Below are positions 33,022 to 41,578 of a stretch of 64,000 nt of DNA, piece after piece. The stretch comes from JAGWBD01 sp965220615 (GTDB lineage: Bacteria; Chloroflexota; Anaerolineae; Aggregatilineales; Phototrophicaceae). Location: positions 1,550,001 to 1,614,000 of the forward strand of contig CBDCQL010000002.1 in NCBI GenBank assembly GCA_965220615.1, in the 5' to 3' direction. The translations under genes and the position numbers were made by a program. Under the pieces are notes generated by a model. The model ran no database searches. It saw only the letters and a list, made by a program, of their open reading frames with translations, and was not told where the DNA came from. How positions within the stretch are numbered: position 1 is the first letter of the stretch; every line of letters begins with the position of its first letter.

Positions 33022-33639
33022 ATGCGAAGTCGACTGCTGGTTGTGCTGGCGGGCGCCCTGCTGGTGGCCCTGACCTGGAGCTTCCCGCTCTGGCGCCCGC
33101 TGGTGGTGGACGACGTTGTCGACGAGGCCTTTCCCGGCCTGAGGGCGGACATGCTGGACGACTTCCGTCGGCTGGGTGAATTTGAGCAGGCAAGACTCCT
33201 GCAAATGGCGCGCGAGGACCCGGCCATGGCCCGCTCCATGCTTGAAGCTGCCCTTCAGCCCCCGGTCCTCGTTGAGGAAGCGCAACAGGCAGTTTCAATT
33301 TTGCTGGCGCGGGGCAACTTCGTTCGCATCGACCCGCTGCACTGGGCGCAGGGGGATGCCCTGCTGTACGCGCAAACGGACGGGAGTCACGTACTGCGGC
33401 TTGAGAATTTCCGGGCGGCCAACGGACCGGACCTGCGCGTCATGCTTTCCGCCAGCCCGGCGCCGCGCAATCCTGCCGAACTCAACGAGGGCGGTCTGGC
33501 TCTCGATCTTGGCCGACTCAAGGGCAACGTGGGCAATCAGAACTATGCTATTCCGGCGGGAGTGAACCCCGGACTGTATAATAGCATCGTCATATTTTGT
33601 CGCCGCTTCAATCTTGTGTTTAGCAGCGCCACGCTGTGA
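33022..33639 (+). CDS. DM13-domain exported protein
   Basis: This 205-residue protein has an N-terminal membrane segment or signal (residues 4-22, LLVVLAGALLVALTW), a helical middle region, and a DM13 domain at about 97-203. The domain shows GNFVRIDPLHWAQGDALLYAQTDGSHVLRLENF, GPDLRVMLSA and LGRLKGNVGNQNYAIP, all family hallmarks. DM13 domains have been proposed to act in electron transfer or redox signalling at membranes. The conserved cysteine lies near the end (FCRRF). The gene stands 67 bases after tRNA-Val on the same strand. Confidence 0.85.
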   Translation: MRSRLLVVLAGALLVALTWSFPLWRPLVVDDVVDEAFPGLRADMLDDFRRLGEFEQARLLQMAREDPAMARSMLEAALQPPVLVEEAQQAVSILLARGNFVRIDPLHWAQGDALLYAQTDGSHVLRLENFRAANGPDLRVMLSASPAPRNPAELNEGGLALDLGRLKGNVGNQNYAIPAGVNPGLYNSIVIFCRRFNLVFSSATL

Positions 33640-33681
33640 TCGCTGTCCATCCTTTTCTGTGACGGGGGCCGAAAAGTCACC

Positions 33682-34359
33682 ATGGAAAAATCACGCCCTG
33701 CCAGCCTGACCGGTGAACGGCGATTTCCGCTGGACCCGGAACACGGATGGCTGCGCTTCGCCATGCTACTGATCTTCGTGGCGATCTGGATCGCTGTATT
33801 CCTGCTGGGGCAGGTGCTGGTCGTCATCGAAGGCGCAGTGATCATATCGATCGTGGCGGGCTTCGCGCTCGCTGCCTTTTCGACGCAGCGTCTGGAAGGC
33901 CCCCTGAAACAGCGCTGGCCCAGTGGACGGAGCGTGTCGGTCACCGACAGAAGCATCCGCCTGCTGCGGCGCGATGAACAGCAGGAATCGCTGGATACGG
34001 AACAGGACGTCAATGTCCTGACCTGGCGCTTTCGCATCAACAGTCGCGCCCGCGTGCCAAAAGGCTGGAACATGGTCGCAGTCGCACTTGAGCAGGACGA
34101 TCGTCATATACCGGTATACACCTTCATGTCACCCGATGATTTTGAGTCCTTGCGAAACCACGGTCGCTTCATCGCCCTGCAGGGCAGGCGCCAGCGCAAG
34201 GAAGGCGGAGACCTGCGTCTTGCCGGAGAACAGAAACGTTTGCACAGCGCCGAACAGCTGCGCTGGCTGCAGGGCGGCGAGATGAGCAGGGAGGACTTCG
34301 TCGCCTGTCTGCGTCACCTGCATGAGCGTTTTCCTGCATGGATGCCCGACCTGGTCTGA
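33682..34359 (+). CDS. Unknown membrane protein
   Basis: A 225-residue protein of no family known to me. Two hydrophobic helices lie at about 24-45 and 47-66 (AMLLIFVAIWIAVFLLGQVLV and AVIISIVAGFALAAF regions). A soluble domain follows with alternating strands (SVSVTDRSIRLLRRDEQQE, NMVAVALEQDDRHIPVYTFMS), rather like a membrane-protein PH-type domain. A charged C-terminal part ends WLQGGEMSREDFVACLRHLHERFP, resembling a short oligomerisation motif. It lies between two other envelope genes. Confidence 0.75.
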   Translation: MEKSRPASLTGERRFPLDPEHGWLRFAMLLIFVAIWIAVFLLGQVLVVIEGAVIISIVAGFALAAFSTQRLEGPLKQRWPSGRSVSVTDRSIRLLRRDEQQESLDTEQDVNVLTWRFRINSRARVPKGWNMVAVALEQDDRHIPVYTFMSPDDFESLRNHGRFIALQGRRQRKEGGDLRLAGEQKRLHSAEQLRWLQGGEMSREDFVACLRHLHERFPAWMPDLV

Positions 34360-34370
34360 AGACCTCCGGG

Positions 34371-35915
34371 ATGCGTAGGGAACGCCTGCTGCGCCATGTT
34401 CGGCTGTTGCCGCTGCTGCTATTCGCGCTACCCGGCGGGCTGTTGGCCCAGGAAAACGGTCTTGACTATTTCCACCCTGTGTCCGGTTGGCTGGCTGCCG
34501 ATGACGCACAGGACTGGCACTTCGACGCCCGCGCCGGCAGTATGCTGTCGCTTTCCGCGTATGCGGTCACGGGTGGCATCGACCCTCGCCTCGACATATT
34601 CGACGTCAACGACGCGCTCGTCGCATCAAACGATGACGTCGACTGGCCGCTGAGCCTTAACGCCGTCGTCGAAGCCTTCAGCCCGCTCAACAACGGCAGC
34701 TATCGCGTACGGGTCAGCAACGTTGGCAGGGCCGGCGGAAACTATGAACTGGTCCTGCAGGAAGGCTGGTCCACTCTCGCCTGGAGGGCGGACTTCGGCA
34801 ACACCTCCGCCTGGGAGACGCGGCCTGATTCGGTGGACAGTTTCCTTGGCGAGGGCCGTGCTGTGCTTTCGCTGGAACCGCCGGCCAGCAACGTCGTCCT
34901 CACTCGCGAATTGCAGTTGCCCGGGGACGCCTGGGGTCTGCATGTGGCAGTGACCGAGGTGGCCGGCAACCGTGGCTGGCGCGTCGGCATCGTCACTCAC
35001 TGGCAGAGCATCCGGGACTGGGCGCGATTCATGGTGGATGACCAGGGACGCTGGCAGTACCTGATCAGCACCGCTGAAGGCATCCGCCTGTTGCGCGCCC
35101 TGGCACCTCATCCCGCCATACAGTCAGGCGAAAAGCCGGAGAGTCTCGGGCAGGTCTTCTATGGTGATGCGATGGAATTTTTCTTCAACCGCAAATCGCT
35201 GGGGCGAATTGTCGAGGGGCTGCCCGCCGGCCCGGGTCGAACCGGCCTGTATGCCGCCACCGGCAGTCCTGACGGGGGCCAGGTGACGGCATGGTACGGC
35301 GGCCTGCGGCTGACGGTGCCGGCGCAGACTTTTTCCGGCGCCATAGTGCCCGACTGGTTACCAGGAAAGGATCGTCCGGCGATTCTGGGCCAACTCCGGC
35401 GGCAACGCCTCGTTCCCGCCATCGGCGCCCTCGTCATGAACGTGCCGGAGAGTTTCGTGATCAGCAATCGCGCGGGCGTAAGCACCCTGCGCCTCGGGGG
35501 TGAGACAACATTCGACCGCTTCGCGCTGGGTAGCAGCCTTGTGGCGCAAACGGGTTCCGGCGAGGGGGTCGCCGGCTGCGGCCTGGTGCTCGAAACACAG
35601 GGCGCGGAGACATACACCCTGGCGTGGCTCGACAACAGCGGCAGCGCCGGGCTGTCACGCCGCGATGGCGACGCCTTTGCGCCCGGTCCGTTGCGGGGTG
35701 ACCTGCTGCCGGGCGATTCAGCCGACCAGTTGCTGGTGATTGCGGACGGGGAAAACCTGTACTTTTACGCGAACAACCAATATGTCGGTGCGCAGCCGGT
35801 TGCCGTGTCCTCCGGCACAATTGGCATAGCCGCCGTCAGTTTTGACAACCTGGCGACAACCTGTAACTTCAGGGATACCTGGATCTGGGGCTGGAGCGCA
35901 GACGGCGTCAATTGA
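34371..35915 (+). CDS. Secreted protein with pre-peptidase C-terminal-like domain
   Basis: An exported protein of 514 residues. The signal peptide lies at 1-26 (LLPLLLFALPGGLLAQ). It continues with FHPVSGWLAADDAQDWHFDARAGSMLSLSA, then IDPRLDIFD and GSYRVRVSNVGRAGGNYELVL, the pattern of the PPC (pre-peptidase C-terminal) beta-sandwich domain. Two further beta-rich domains follow, around residues 125-320 and 350-505 (TYTLAWLDNSG, NLYFYANNQYVGAQPV), which look like laminin-G/concanavalin folds. There is no protease motif, so it is probably a binding or structural surface protein. I use ATG 34371 because the signal peptide starts there; ATG 34338 overlaps the gene before. Its stop overlaps the convergent CpXC gene by 8 bases. 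Confidence 0.75.
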   Translation: MRRERLLRHVRLLPLLLFALPGGLLAQENGLDYFHPVSGWLAADDAQDWHFDARAGSMLSLSAYAVTGGIDPRLDIFDVNDALVASNDDVDWPLSLNAVVEAFSPLNNGSYRVRVSNVGRAGGNYELVLQEGWSTLAWRADFGNTSAWETRPDSVDSFLGEGRAVLSLEPPASNVVLTRELQLPGDAWGLHVAVTEVAGNRGWRVGIVTHWQSIRDWARFMVDDQGRWQYLISTAEGIRLLRALAPHPAIQSGEKPESLGQVFYGDAMEFFFNRKSLGRIVEGLPAGPGRTGLYAATGSPDGGQVTAWYGGLRLTVPAQTFSGAIVPDWLPGKDRPAILGQLRRQRLVPAIGALVMNVPESFVISNRAGVSTLRLGGETTFDRFALGSSLVAQTGSGEGVAGCGLVLETQGAETYTLAWLDNSGSAGLSRRDGDAFAPGPLRGDLLPGDSADQLLVIADGENLYFYANNQYVGAQPVAVSSGTIGIAAVSFDNLATTCNFRDTWIWGWSADGVN

Positions 35916-37272
35916 CCTTGCTGCCCGCTGTCTTGCCGGCAGCCTTGCGCAGGACGTCCAGGCGACGCGCAAGTTCGTCCTGGCCCTGCTGCCGCAAAAG
36001 GGTCCCCACGGCCGTCAGCGCCGGCAGCAAGGCAGCTCCGAACTTTTGTGCGCCCCCTTCCAACATGGCCAGAGCCGCCCTGTCGTCCGGCGCTTCCAGC
36101 AATTCGTTGACAAATCGAAGTTCGGGACGCATTTGCTGGCGCATCAGTGTCACAATTTTCTGGTGGATGCCCTTGAGTTTGCTGCTGGCCTGGACATCCA
36201 CGCGACTCTCCGCCTCGCGGATGTTGGCCGCCAGCACAGCCATAAAGTTTTCGTCGATCAGCGACTGGTTCTCGCGTATGGCCCGGTCCGTATCCGGGCT
36301 GGCGACGATGGCCTGTAGCGCCGCGGCCGCCCGCTGCAGGGCCGCCTGGGTTTGGGCATCGGCCTCTCGCGTCAGTTCGCCAAGTCGCTCGCGCAGTGTT
36401 TCCAGTTGCGGGCGTTCCGCCACCGGCGCCCCGGCCAGTTGCATACTGAGTTCCTGAAAGAAAGCGTAGTCAAACACGGGTCGCACAAGACCGACAAGGG
36501 CCTGCAGACGCGGGTCGTCCGCCGCCAACTCCAGCACCAGCGCCAAAATGTCCCTGCGCGTCGGCTTCTCCCCCAGAGCCCGCAGCCGTTCGGCCACGTC
36601 CTTCACGATCCTGTCCTGCTCTTCGGCTTGCGCCGTCAGTTGCCTGCCAAGAGTGGAGTGTTTGGCTGCCGCCTCCTGGATGGCGGCCAGCGCCTTGACC
36701 AGGGGCTCCTGACCTTGCTGGACCGCCTGCTGCATCATGGCAAGGGCGGCCTGAAAGAACACGGTGTCGATTTCTGCATCGTGTTTCCGCACAAGCGAGC
36801 GCAGCCGCTTCGGGTTTTCCTGCGCCAGACGGCCCAGCAGGTCGACGCGCTGGCGCTGCGTCTCCAGCACGTCTTTCGTGACGCCATCACCTTCCAGCAC
36901 CTGTTCTATCAGTCCCTGCATGGTCAACGCCTGCCCAGGCTGGAACATGTAGCCGCGAAAATCTTCTTTGGGTATGCGGCCCGTCAATTCCTTGAGCAAC
37001 TCGCCCACCACCTGGTCACGCTGCACTCCCTGCAGATTTAGTTCAGGCGGAACGTAGGCCAGCAGCAGTTCATTATCGGCATCGTGATACAGCAGCGGAG
37101 TCAGCAAGGCGTTGCTGGCCCCGCAGGCCCGACACTGAATGCGATTCAACTGACCGGCAAGCAGGGCCTGCTTCAAGTGCGGCTGCCGCCTGACGTCAAT
37201 GATTTGTTCCACGTCGGCCTCGACAATTGCCTTGCAGGCCGGGCAGGTCACGGGCATGCTCGCTGGCATCAT
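35908..37272 (-). CDS. CpXC-domain protein
   Basis: A 454-residue protein. The N-terminal 130 residues contain two cysteine pairs, CPAC and CRAC, in the CpXC arrangement, preceded by an N-terminal beta strand (PVTCPACKAIVEADV) and followed by LLYHDADNELLLAYVPPEL. The rest is almost wholly alpha-helical, with long amphipathic stretches and repeated Gln/Glu/Arg/Ala (for example the QTQAALQRAAAALQAIV region). The function is unknown. A strong AAGGAG precedes the ATG. The start overlaps the stop of the histidine kinase by 4 bases, so both come from one message and may work together. Confidence 0.85.
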   Translation of the reverse strand: MMPASMPVTCPACKAIVEADVEQIIDVRRQPHLKQALLAGQLNRIQCRACGASNALLTPLLYHDADNELLLAYVPPELNLQGVQRDQVVGELLKELTGRIPKEDFRGYMFQPGQALTMQGLIEQVLEGDGVTKDVLETQRQRVDLLGRLAQENPKRLRSLVRKHDAEIDTVFFQAALAMMQQAVQQGQEPLVKALAAIQEAAAKHSTLGRQLTAQAEEQDRIVKDVAERLRALGEKPTRRDILALVLELAADDPRLQALVGLVRPVFDYAFFQELSMQLAGAPVAERPQLETLRERLGELTREADAQTQAALQRAAAALQAIVASPDTDRAIRENQSLIDENFMAVLAANIREAESRVDVQASSKLKGIHQKIVTLMRQQMRPELRFVNELLEAPDDRAALAMLEGGAQKFGAALLPALTAVGTLLRQQGQDELARRLDVLRKAAGKTAGSKVN

Positions 37273-38873
37273 GGCTCCTTTGCTGGGTCAAGTGTCCTGT
37301 GAATCTCACGCGGCAGTGTGAAATGAAAGGTCGCGCCCTTGCCGGGACGGCTTTCAACGCCCATGGACCCGCCGTGCGCTTCCACAATGGCCCGCGCCAG
37401 GTAGAGTCCCAGACCGGTCCCCTGCGTACGTTGGCCCAGCGCGTCATTGACGCGATAGAAGCGCGAAAATACCCGTTCCTGTTCTTCAGGGCTGATGCCG
37501 ATCCCCTCGTCCCGCACGAAGAGCGTGACGGTGCCGGCGCCCGCCTGTCCACCCACCTCAATCTGCCCACCCTCCGGCGCGTACTTCACCGCGTTGCCCA
37601 GCAGATTGTCCATCACGCGCCGCAAACGCGCCTCGTCGGCCTCGACGACGGGAAACTCCTCCGGGAAGGCGAGGCGAAAGTCATGCCCCGTGCCCTGCAT
37701 CTGAAAGCGCCTGACCACGCGCATCGCCAGCGCGACCAGGTCCACGGGGCCCAGGTCCAGTTGCATCTTCTGCGCCTGCAACCTGCTGGCTTCCAGTAAA
37801 TTGTCGATCAGGCCGGCCAGACGGTCCGCTTCGTCTTCGATGACCTCCAGCCCTTCGCGCAATTCAGCCATGCCCCAGTTGGCATCTTCCCGGCGCAGGG
37901 TGCCGGCATAGCCCTTGATCAGGGCGACGGGCGTCTTGAGTTCATGGGACACGCCGGAGACAAAGGTGTTTTGCAGTTCCTGGGCCCGGCGAAAATGGGT
38001 GATGTCGCGTACGTTGGCGAAGATGTTCGCCAGTTGCTCGCCCTCACCACGCAAGGGTACGTAGGTTATGGCAACGCTGAGCACCCGGCCATCCCGTCGC
38101 AGGATGTCGCCTTCAACGTACAAGGGAGCGGCCCTGTCCTGCGCCGGCCCCGGCCAGCCACCGTCCATCATTTCATGCAGGTTGCCCGGCGCCACGGTGC
38201 TCCACACCAGCACCTCTTCTTCCTGCCGGCCCAGGGACTCGGCCTCGCTCCAGCCTGTCATGCCCGCCAGCGCGGGATTGAGTTGCAGGACTTGCCGCCC
38301 GGCGTCGAGAATCATGACGCCGTCGGCGCTGTGGGCGACAAAGGCGTTCAGTCGCTGCCTTTCACGGTCAATGTTTTCGTACAGCCTGGCATTGTGCACG
38401 GCAATGGCGGCGTGGTCGGCAAAACTCCTCAGGATCTGGCGGTCATCGACCGTGATGGCAGCAGGAAAGTCGCGAAAAACAACCAGAATGCCGACGGGCT
38501 CGTCGGCAATGACCAGGGGCATGGGAAAGAGCTGGCGCATGGGCGGGTCGATTTCCACGGCCATGCGCCGCAGCGTCCCCTCCAGTTCACTGTAGTCCAG
38601 CCCTTCCTGAATGCCGCTGACGAGTTCCTGCAACTGACTCTCCAGGCGTGAAATCCGATCGCCATCGATATTCAGGGTGGCGTGAATGTGATAAGCGCCG
38701 GTGTCCGGATTGCGCAGCGCAACAAGGCCCGGGCCCTCGCCCCCTACCATGGTGACCGAGGCCTTGAGCACCAGGCGCAGCACCTCCGCCAGGTCCAGGC
38801 GCGAGGTCATCGCCCGGATAATTTCCAGTAGCAGGTCCCGCTGGCGAACGCGGTAATCCGGTATCAGCAGCAT
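37269..38873 (-). CDS. Sensor histidine kinase with GAF and PAS domains
   Basis: A soluble hybrid-free kinase of 534 residues with no membrane segment. A GAF domain lies at about 10-160, a PAS domain at about 175-295, and HisKA with phospho-acceptor His310 in VSHELKTP. The ATPase domain has N-box DNLLGNAVKYA (422-432), G1 DEGIGIS (455-461) and G2 GTGLGLYLARAIV (485-497). It must sense a cytoplasmic signal. No response regulator gene is adjacent; the only partner in the operon is the CpXC gene, which overlaps its stop. The promoter upstream has its -10 only 6 bases before the ATG, so the mRNA may be leaderless. Confidence 0.93.
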   Translation of the reverse strand: MLLIPDYRVRQRDLLLEIIRAMTSRLDLAEVLRLVLKASVTMVGGEGPGLVALRNPDTGAYHIHATLNIDGDRISRLESQLQELVSGIQEGLDYSELEGTLRRMAVEIDPPMRQLFPMPLVIADEPVGILVVFRDFPAAITVDDRQILRSFADHAAIAVHNARLYENIDRERQRLNAFVAHSADGVMILDAGRQVLQLNPALAGMTGWSEAESLGRQEEEVLVWSTVAPGNLHEMMDGGWPGPAQDRAAPLYVEGDILRRDGRVLSVAITYVPLRGEGEQLANIFANVRDITHFRRAQELQNTFVSGVSHELKTPVALIKGYAGTLRREDANWGMAELREGLEVIEDEADRLAGLIDNLLEASRLQAQKMQLDLGPVDLVALAMRVVRRFQMQGTGHDFRLAFPEEFPVVEADEARLRRVMDNLLGNAVKYAPEGGQIEVGGQAGAGTVTLFVRDEGIGISPEEQERVFSRFYRVNDALGQRTQGTGLGLYLARAIVEAHGGSMGVESRPGKGATFHFTLPREIHRTLDPAKEP

Positions 38874-38879
38874 GACTGA

Positions 38880-38907
38880 ATTGTAACTGCCGACGCCGGA
38901 GTCTCAA
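38880..38907 (-). promoter_or_regulatory. Promoter of the histidine kinase gene, likely leaderless
   Basis: On the minus strand TTGAGA (38907-38902) and TACAAT (38885-38880) are 16 bases apart. The ATG begins at 38873, just 6 bases after the -10, so transcription would begin at or next to the A of the ATG. Confidence 0.6.
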
Positions 38908-38991
38908 GTGGTCGCCTTCATGGCTGTCGGCCCCGGCAACTATGCTAACATTGCAGTCGATGTCACCATACCGGCACTGACAGTATCATCC

Positions 38992-40530
38992 GTGAGACAG
39001 ACGTCTCTTTCCCTGCGCTGCCATCCCTGGCTGCTTGCCCTGTCTCTGCTGCTGCTGGCGATGGTTTTCGCCACCAGCCAGCTGGACAACCGCGCTTTTC
39101 AGGAAGACGAACTGGCGACGCTGCGACTGGCCGGCAGCGGCCAGCGCCAGCCACTCTCATTCGTCGACTTCCGGGCCATGCTGGTCGAACGATCGGCCGA
39201 GCAGGCCTTTGGCTGGCCGCTGCTGGTTTCGCTTTGGGTTCAAACCGCCGGCTGGAGCGAGCCCGCCGTCCGCGCCCTGCCGCTTCTGGCGGGCATGCTG
39301 GCCCTGGCCTGGACCTGGCGTCTTGGTCGAGACCTGTTTCATCATTCGGTCGGCCTGCTGGCTCTGCTGGCGCTGACGACGTCTGGCCATTTCATTGCCT
39401 ACATGTGGTTCGCACGGGGCTTCACCACGGTGGCCCTGTGTTCGACCCTGCTCCTGTGGTGTTACTGGCGACTTCGTTTCCATCGACGCCCCGCCAGGCC
39501 CGTCCATTATGCGGGCCTGTTGCTGGCGGCCACCGGTCTTGCGTATCTGCATTATTTCGCCGTGTTGCTGATCGTGGCTGTTGCACTCTTCCATCTGACT
39601 TTTGGCAAAAGCCTTCGCGCGTTCTGGCCGCCACTGGCGTTGTTTGCCCTCGCCGCCCTGTTGGCCACGCCCCAGTTGCCCACCCTTTTCACGGGGATCG
39701 AAGAAAGCCTGGCGGACGACAATCTCAAGCTGAGCGTTCTTCGCGCGCCGGAAGTGCTCACAGTGGCCTTGCGCCTTGTGTTTAACAACGTCTTCGTCGT
39801 TCCTGGCATTACGGGCTGGTTGCTGCTGGCGACGTTGATTGCAGCCCCTGTACGCTGGTGGAGGCAACGTCAGGGGTCAGGAACGGAGCCAATCGGGTTT
39901 CTGACGATTGTCCTTGCCCTGGCTCTGGCGCTGGCCCTGCTTGCCAACGAACTGGTACAGGTGATTACGCCCGGGAGGATTCGCTACCTGATGCCTCTCT
40001 GGCCCCTGATGGCGTTGCTGCTTGCCTGGACGGTCCGATGGCAGCGAAACCGGCGCTACCGGGTCGCAGAGTGGTTGCTCGTCGCATTGATCGTCACCGG
40101 CATCCATGCCATTAATGAACCCAGGCTGAAATACAGTTTCGTTCGGCCCGTCTACCTCGATCGCATACACGTCATTCATCGGGAAATAGTCGATAACGCG
40201 GGCGCGGGTGATCTGTTGCTGGCCGGCGAATTCGACAATGACTTCATCTGGTCCCTTGCGCGGGACTTTTACCTGGACTCCCTGCCCCTGTCCGTTCGTT
40301 ATTTCGACAGGAAGGGAGCGGAGAACTGGCTGGCCGGCGCCCGCGCACATTCTCGCTTCTGGCTCTTGCGGACTTCACACGACGGCGCAGGCTACGTCGA
40401 ACAGGCTATTTCGTTGGCAGAAGCCGCCTACCTCTGTGAAAGCAGGGAGTTGCGCGCAATCGCGACGGTGGCCCTGTATGCATGGTCTGAAGAGGATTGC
40501 CAGCCGAACCAGGCGACTGGCAACCAGTGA
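38992..40530 (+). CDS. Multi-pass membrane glycosyltransferase (GT39/ArnT-like)
   Basis: A protein of 512 residues with about ten hydrophobic helices. The short extracytoplasmic loop near the start, QLDNRAFQEDELATLRLAG, holds an acidic pair after the first helix, as in protein-mannosyltransferase/ArnT-type enzymes (GT-C fold). WSEPAVRALPLLAGMLALAWTWRLGRDLF and AYMWFARGFTTVAL are the usual next helices. The C-terminal 130 residues are soluble and extracytoplasmic. The family uses polyprenyl-phosphate sugars to modify lipids or proteins. I start at GTG 38992; the 28 codons further upstream lack hydrophobic or family character. Its stop lies 6 bases from the convergent ROK gene. Confidence 0.8.
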   Translation: MRQTSLSLRCHPWLLALSLLLLAMVFATSQLDNRAFQEDELATLRLAGSGQRQPLSFVDFRAMLVERSAEQAFGWPLLVSLWVQTAGWSEPAVRALPLLAGMLALAWTWRLGRDLFHHSVGLLALLALTTSGHFIAYMWFARGFTTVALCSTLLLWCYWRLRFHRRPARPVHYAGLLLAATGLAYLHYFAVLLIVAVALFHLTFGKSLRAFWPPLALFALAALLATPQLPTLFTGIEESLADDNLKLSVLRAPEVLTVALRLVFNNVFVVPGITGWLLLATLIAAPVRWWRQRQGSGTEPIGFLTIVLALALALALLANELVQVITPGRIRYLMPLWPLMALLLAWTVRWQRNRRYRVAEWLLVALIVTGIHAINEPRLKYSFVRPVYLDRIHVIHREIVDNAGAGDLLLAGEFDNDFIWSLARDFYLDSLPLSVRYFDRKGAENWLAGARAHSRFWLLRTSHDGAGYVEQAISLAEAAYLCESRELRAIATVALYAWSEEDCQPNQATGNQ

Positions 40531-40536
40531 CGCGTT

Positions 40537-41484
40537 TCAGTTTTTCAGTTCCTGCTCCCCGTCACCGCGCAACAGCGCAGCGGCCCCGACCAGACTGACG
40601 TCGGCGCCGAGTGCGGCCGCCTCGATTCGCAAACTTCGGGTGTAACCCTCGTAAATCACCTCGCGTCGCAGGGTGTCGCGCATTGGCTCGAACAAGGGCG
40701 CGCCAATCTGACTCAGGCCGCCGCCAATGACGACGACTTCGGGGTTGAAAAGATGCAACAGGCTGGTCAGCCCCAGACCGATCAGGCGACCGGCGCGCCG
40801 CACCAGGGCCAGCGCCAGCGGGTCGCCCTGCTGCGCCGCTGCACCCACCATCGTCGCGTCGACCCTTTGCAGGTCCCCGTCACACATTTCTCGCAAGAGA
40901 CTCTTTTCGCCGGCGGCGAGGCGCCCCCTTGCCTGCCTGGCCAGAGCCGGGCCGGCGGCTTCCAGTTCCAGGCGCCTGGCCTCACCGTTGACCAGCAACA
41001 TCATGCTTCCCACTTCCGTCGCCAGGCCGCTGTGCCCCAGCAGCAGGCGCCCGTCACAAAAAATGCCGGCGCCGATCCCGGTGCTGAGCGTGAGGTAAAT
41101 GACGTGGCGGCAGCCCTGCGCCGCGCCATGCGCCACTTCCGCCAGCAGGGCGACGTTGGCGTCCTTGCCCAGCCGGACCGGCACGGCGAAGCGACCTTCC
41201 AGCAAATCCGCCAGTGGCACCTGGTGCCAGTCCGGCAGATTGGGCGGGGCCAGCACAATGCCCCGGTAGGGGTCCAGCGGCCCTGGCGATGAAACGCCGA
41301 TGCCGAATATCTCCGCCTCCTTCGGCCAAACCGCAGCGACGAGATCCACGATGCGTTCCAGCACGGCAGCCTGACCCTCCGCCGGCCGGGTCAGCGTCTC
41401 CCGACGCTGCAGGATCTTCAGGTCCTCGTCAAGGCAGGCGGCCCGGATGCGGGTACCGCCCAGGTCCACTGCGATAATGCGCAA
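40537..41484 (-). CDS. ROK-family sugar kinase or regulator lacking the zinc site
   Basis: A 315-residue ROK protein. It has the ATP-binding DLGGTRIRAA (7-16), GVSSPGPLD, the catalytic aspartate in GKDANVALL (Asp108) and TGIGAGIFCDG, then GGGLSQIG. There is no DNA-binding N-terminus, so a kinase is expected, of the glucokinase kind. The zinc site that most ROK proteins have is gone: the usual E-x-G-H reads EVGS (157-160) and the CxCGxxGCxE motif is replaced by NGEARRLELEAAG. The start ATG has AGGAGG upstream. It diverges from mutS. Confidence 0.85.
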   Translation of the reverse strand: MRIIAVDLGGTRIRAACLDEDLKILQRRETLTRPAEGQAAVLERIVDLVAAVWPKEAEIFGIGVSSPGPLDPYRGIVLAPPNLPDWHQVPLADLLEGRFAVPVRLGKDANVALLAEVAHGAAQGCRHVIYLTLSTGIGAGIFCDGRLLLGHSGLATEVGSMMLLVNGEARRLELEAAGPALARQARGRLAAGEKSLLREMCDGDLQRVDATMVGAAAQQGDPLALALVRRAGRLIGLGLTSLLHLFNPEVVVIGGGLSQIGAPLFEPMRDTLRREVIYEGYTRSLRIEAAALGADVSLVGAAALLRGDGEQELKN

Positions 41485-41522
41485 CCTGTCCTCCTGCGGC
41501 GCCTGGCAAGGTGGCCCGCCGC

Positions 41523-41551
41523 TTGTCGCCTGCGGGGGCGCTGGCTACAAT
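41523..41551 (+). promoter_or_regulatory. Promoter of mutS
   Basis: TTGTCG (41523-41528) and TACAAT (41546-41551) are 17 bases apart. The leader to ATG 41579 is about 20 bases. This supports the internal start of MutS. Confidence 0.6.
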
Positions 41552-41578
41552 GATTCTCTGACAACCACGGGAAACAGC

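Noticed and set aside
41447..41578. N-terminal extension of MutS by 44 codons
   Set aside because: The extension lacks family residues, and a promoter (41523-41551) lies in it.
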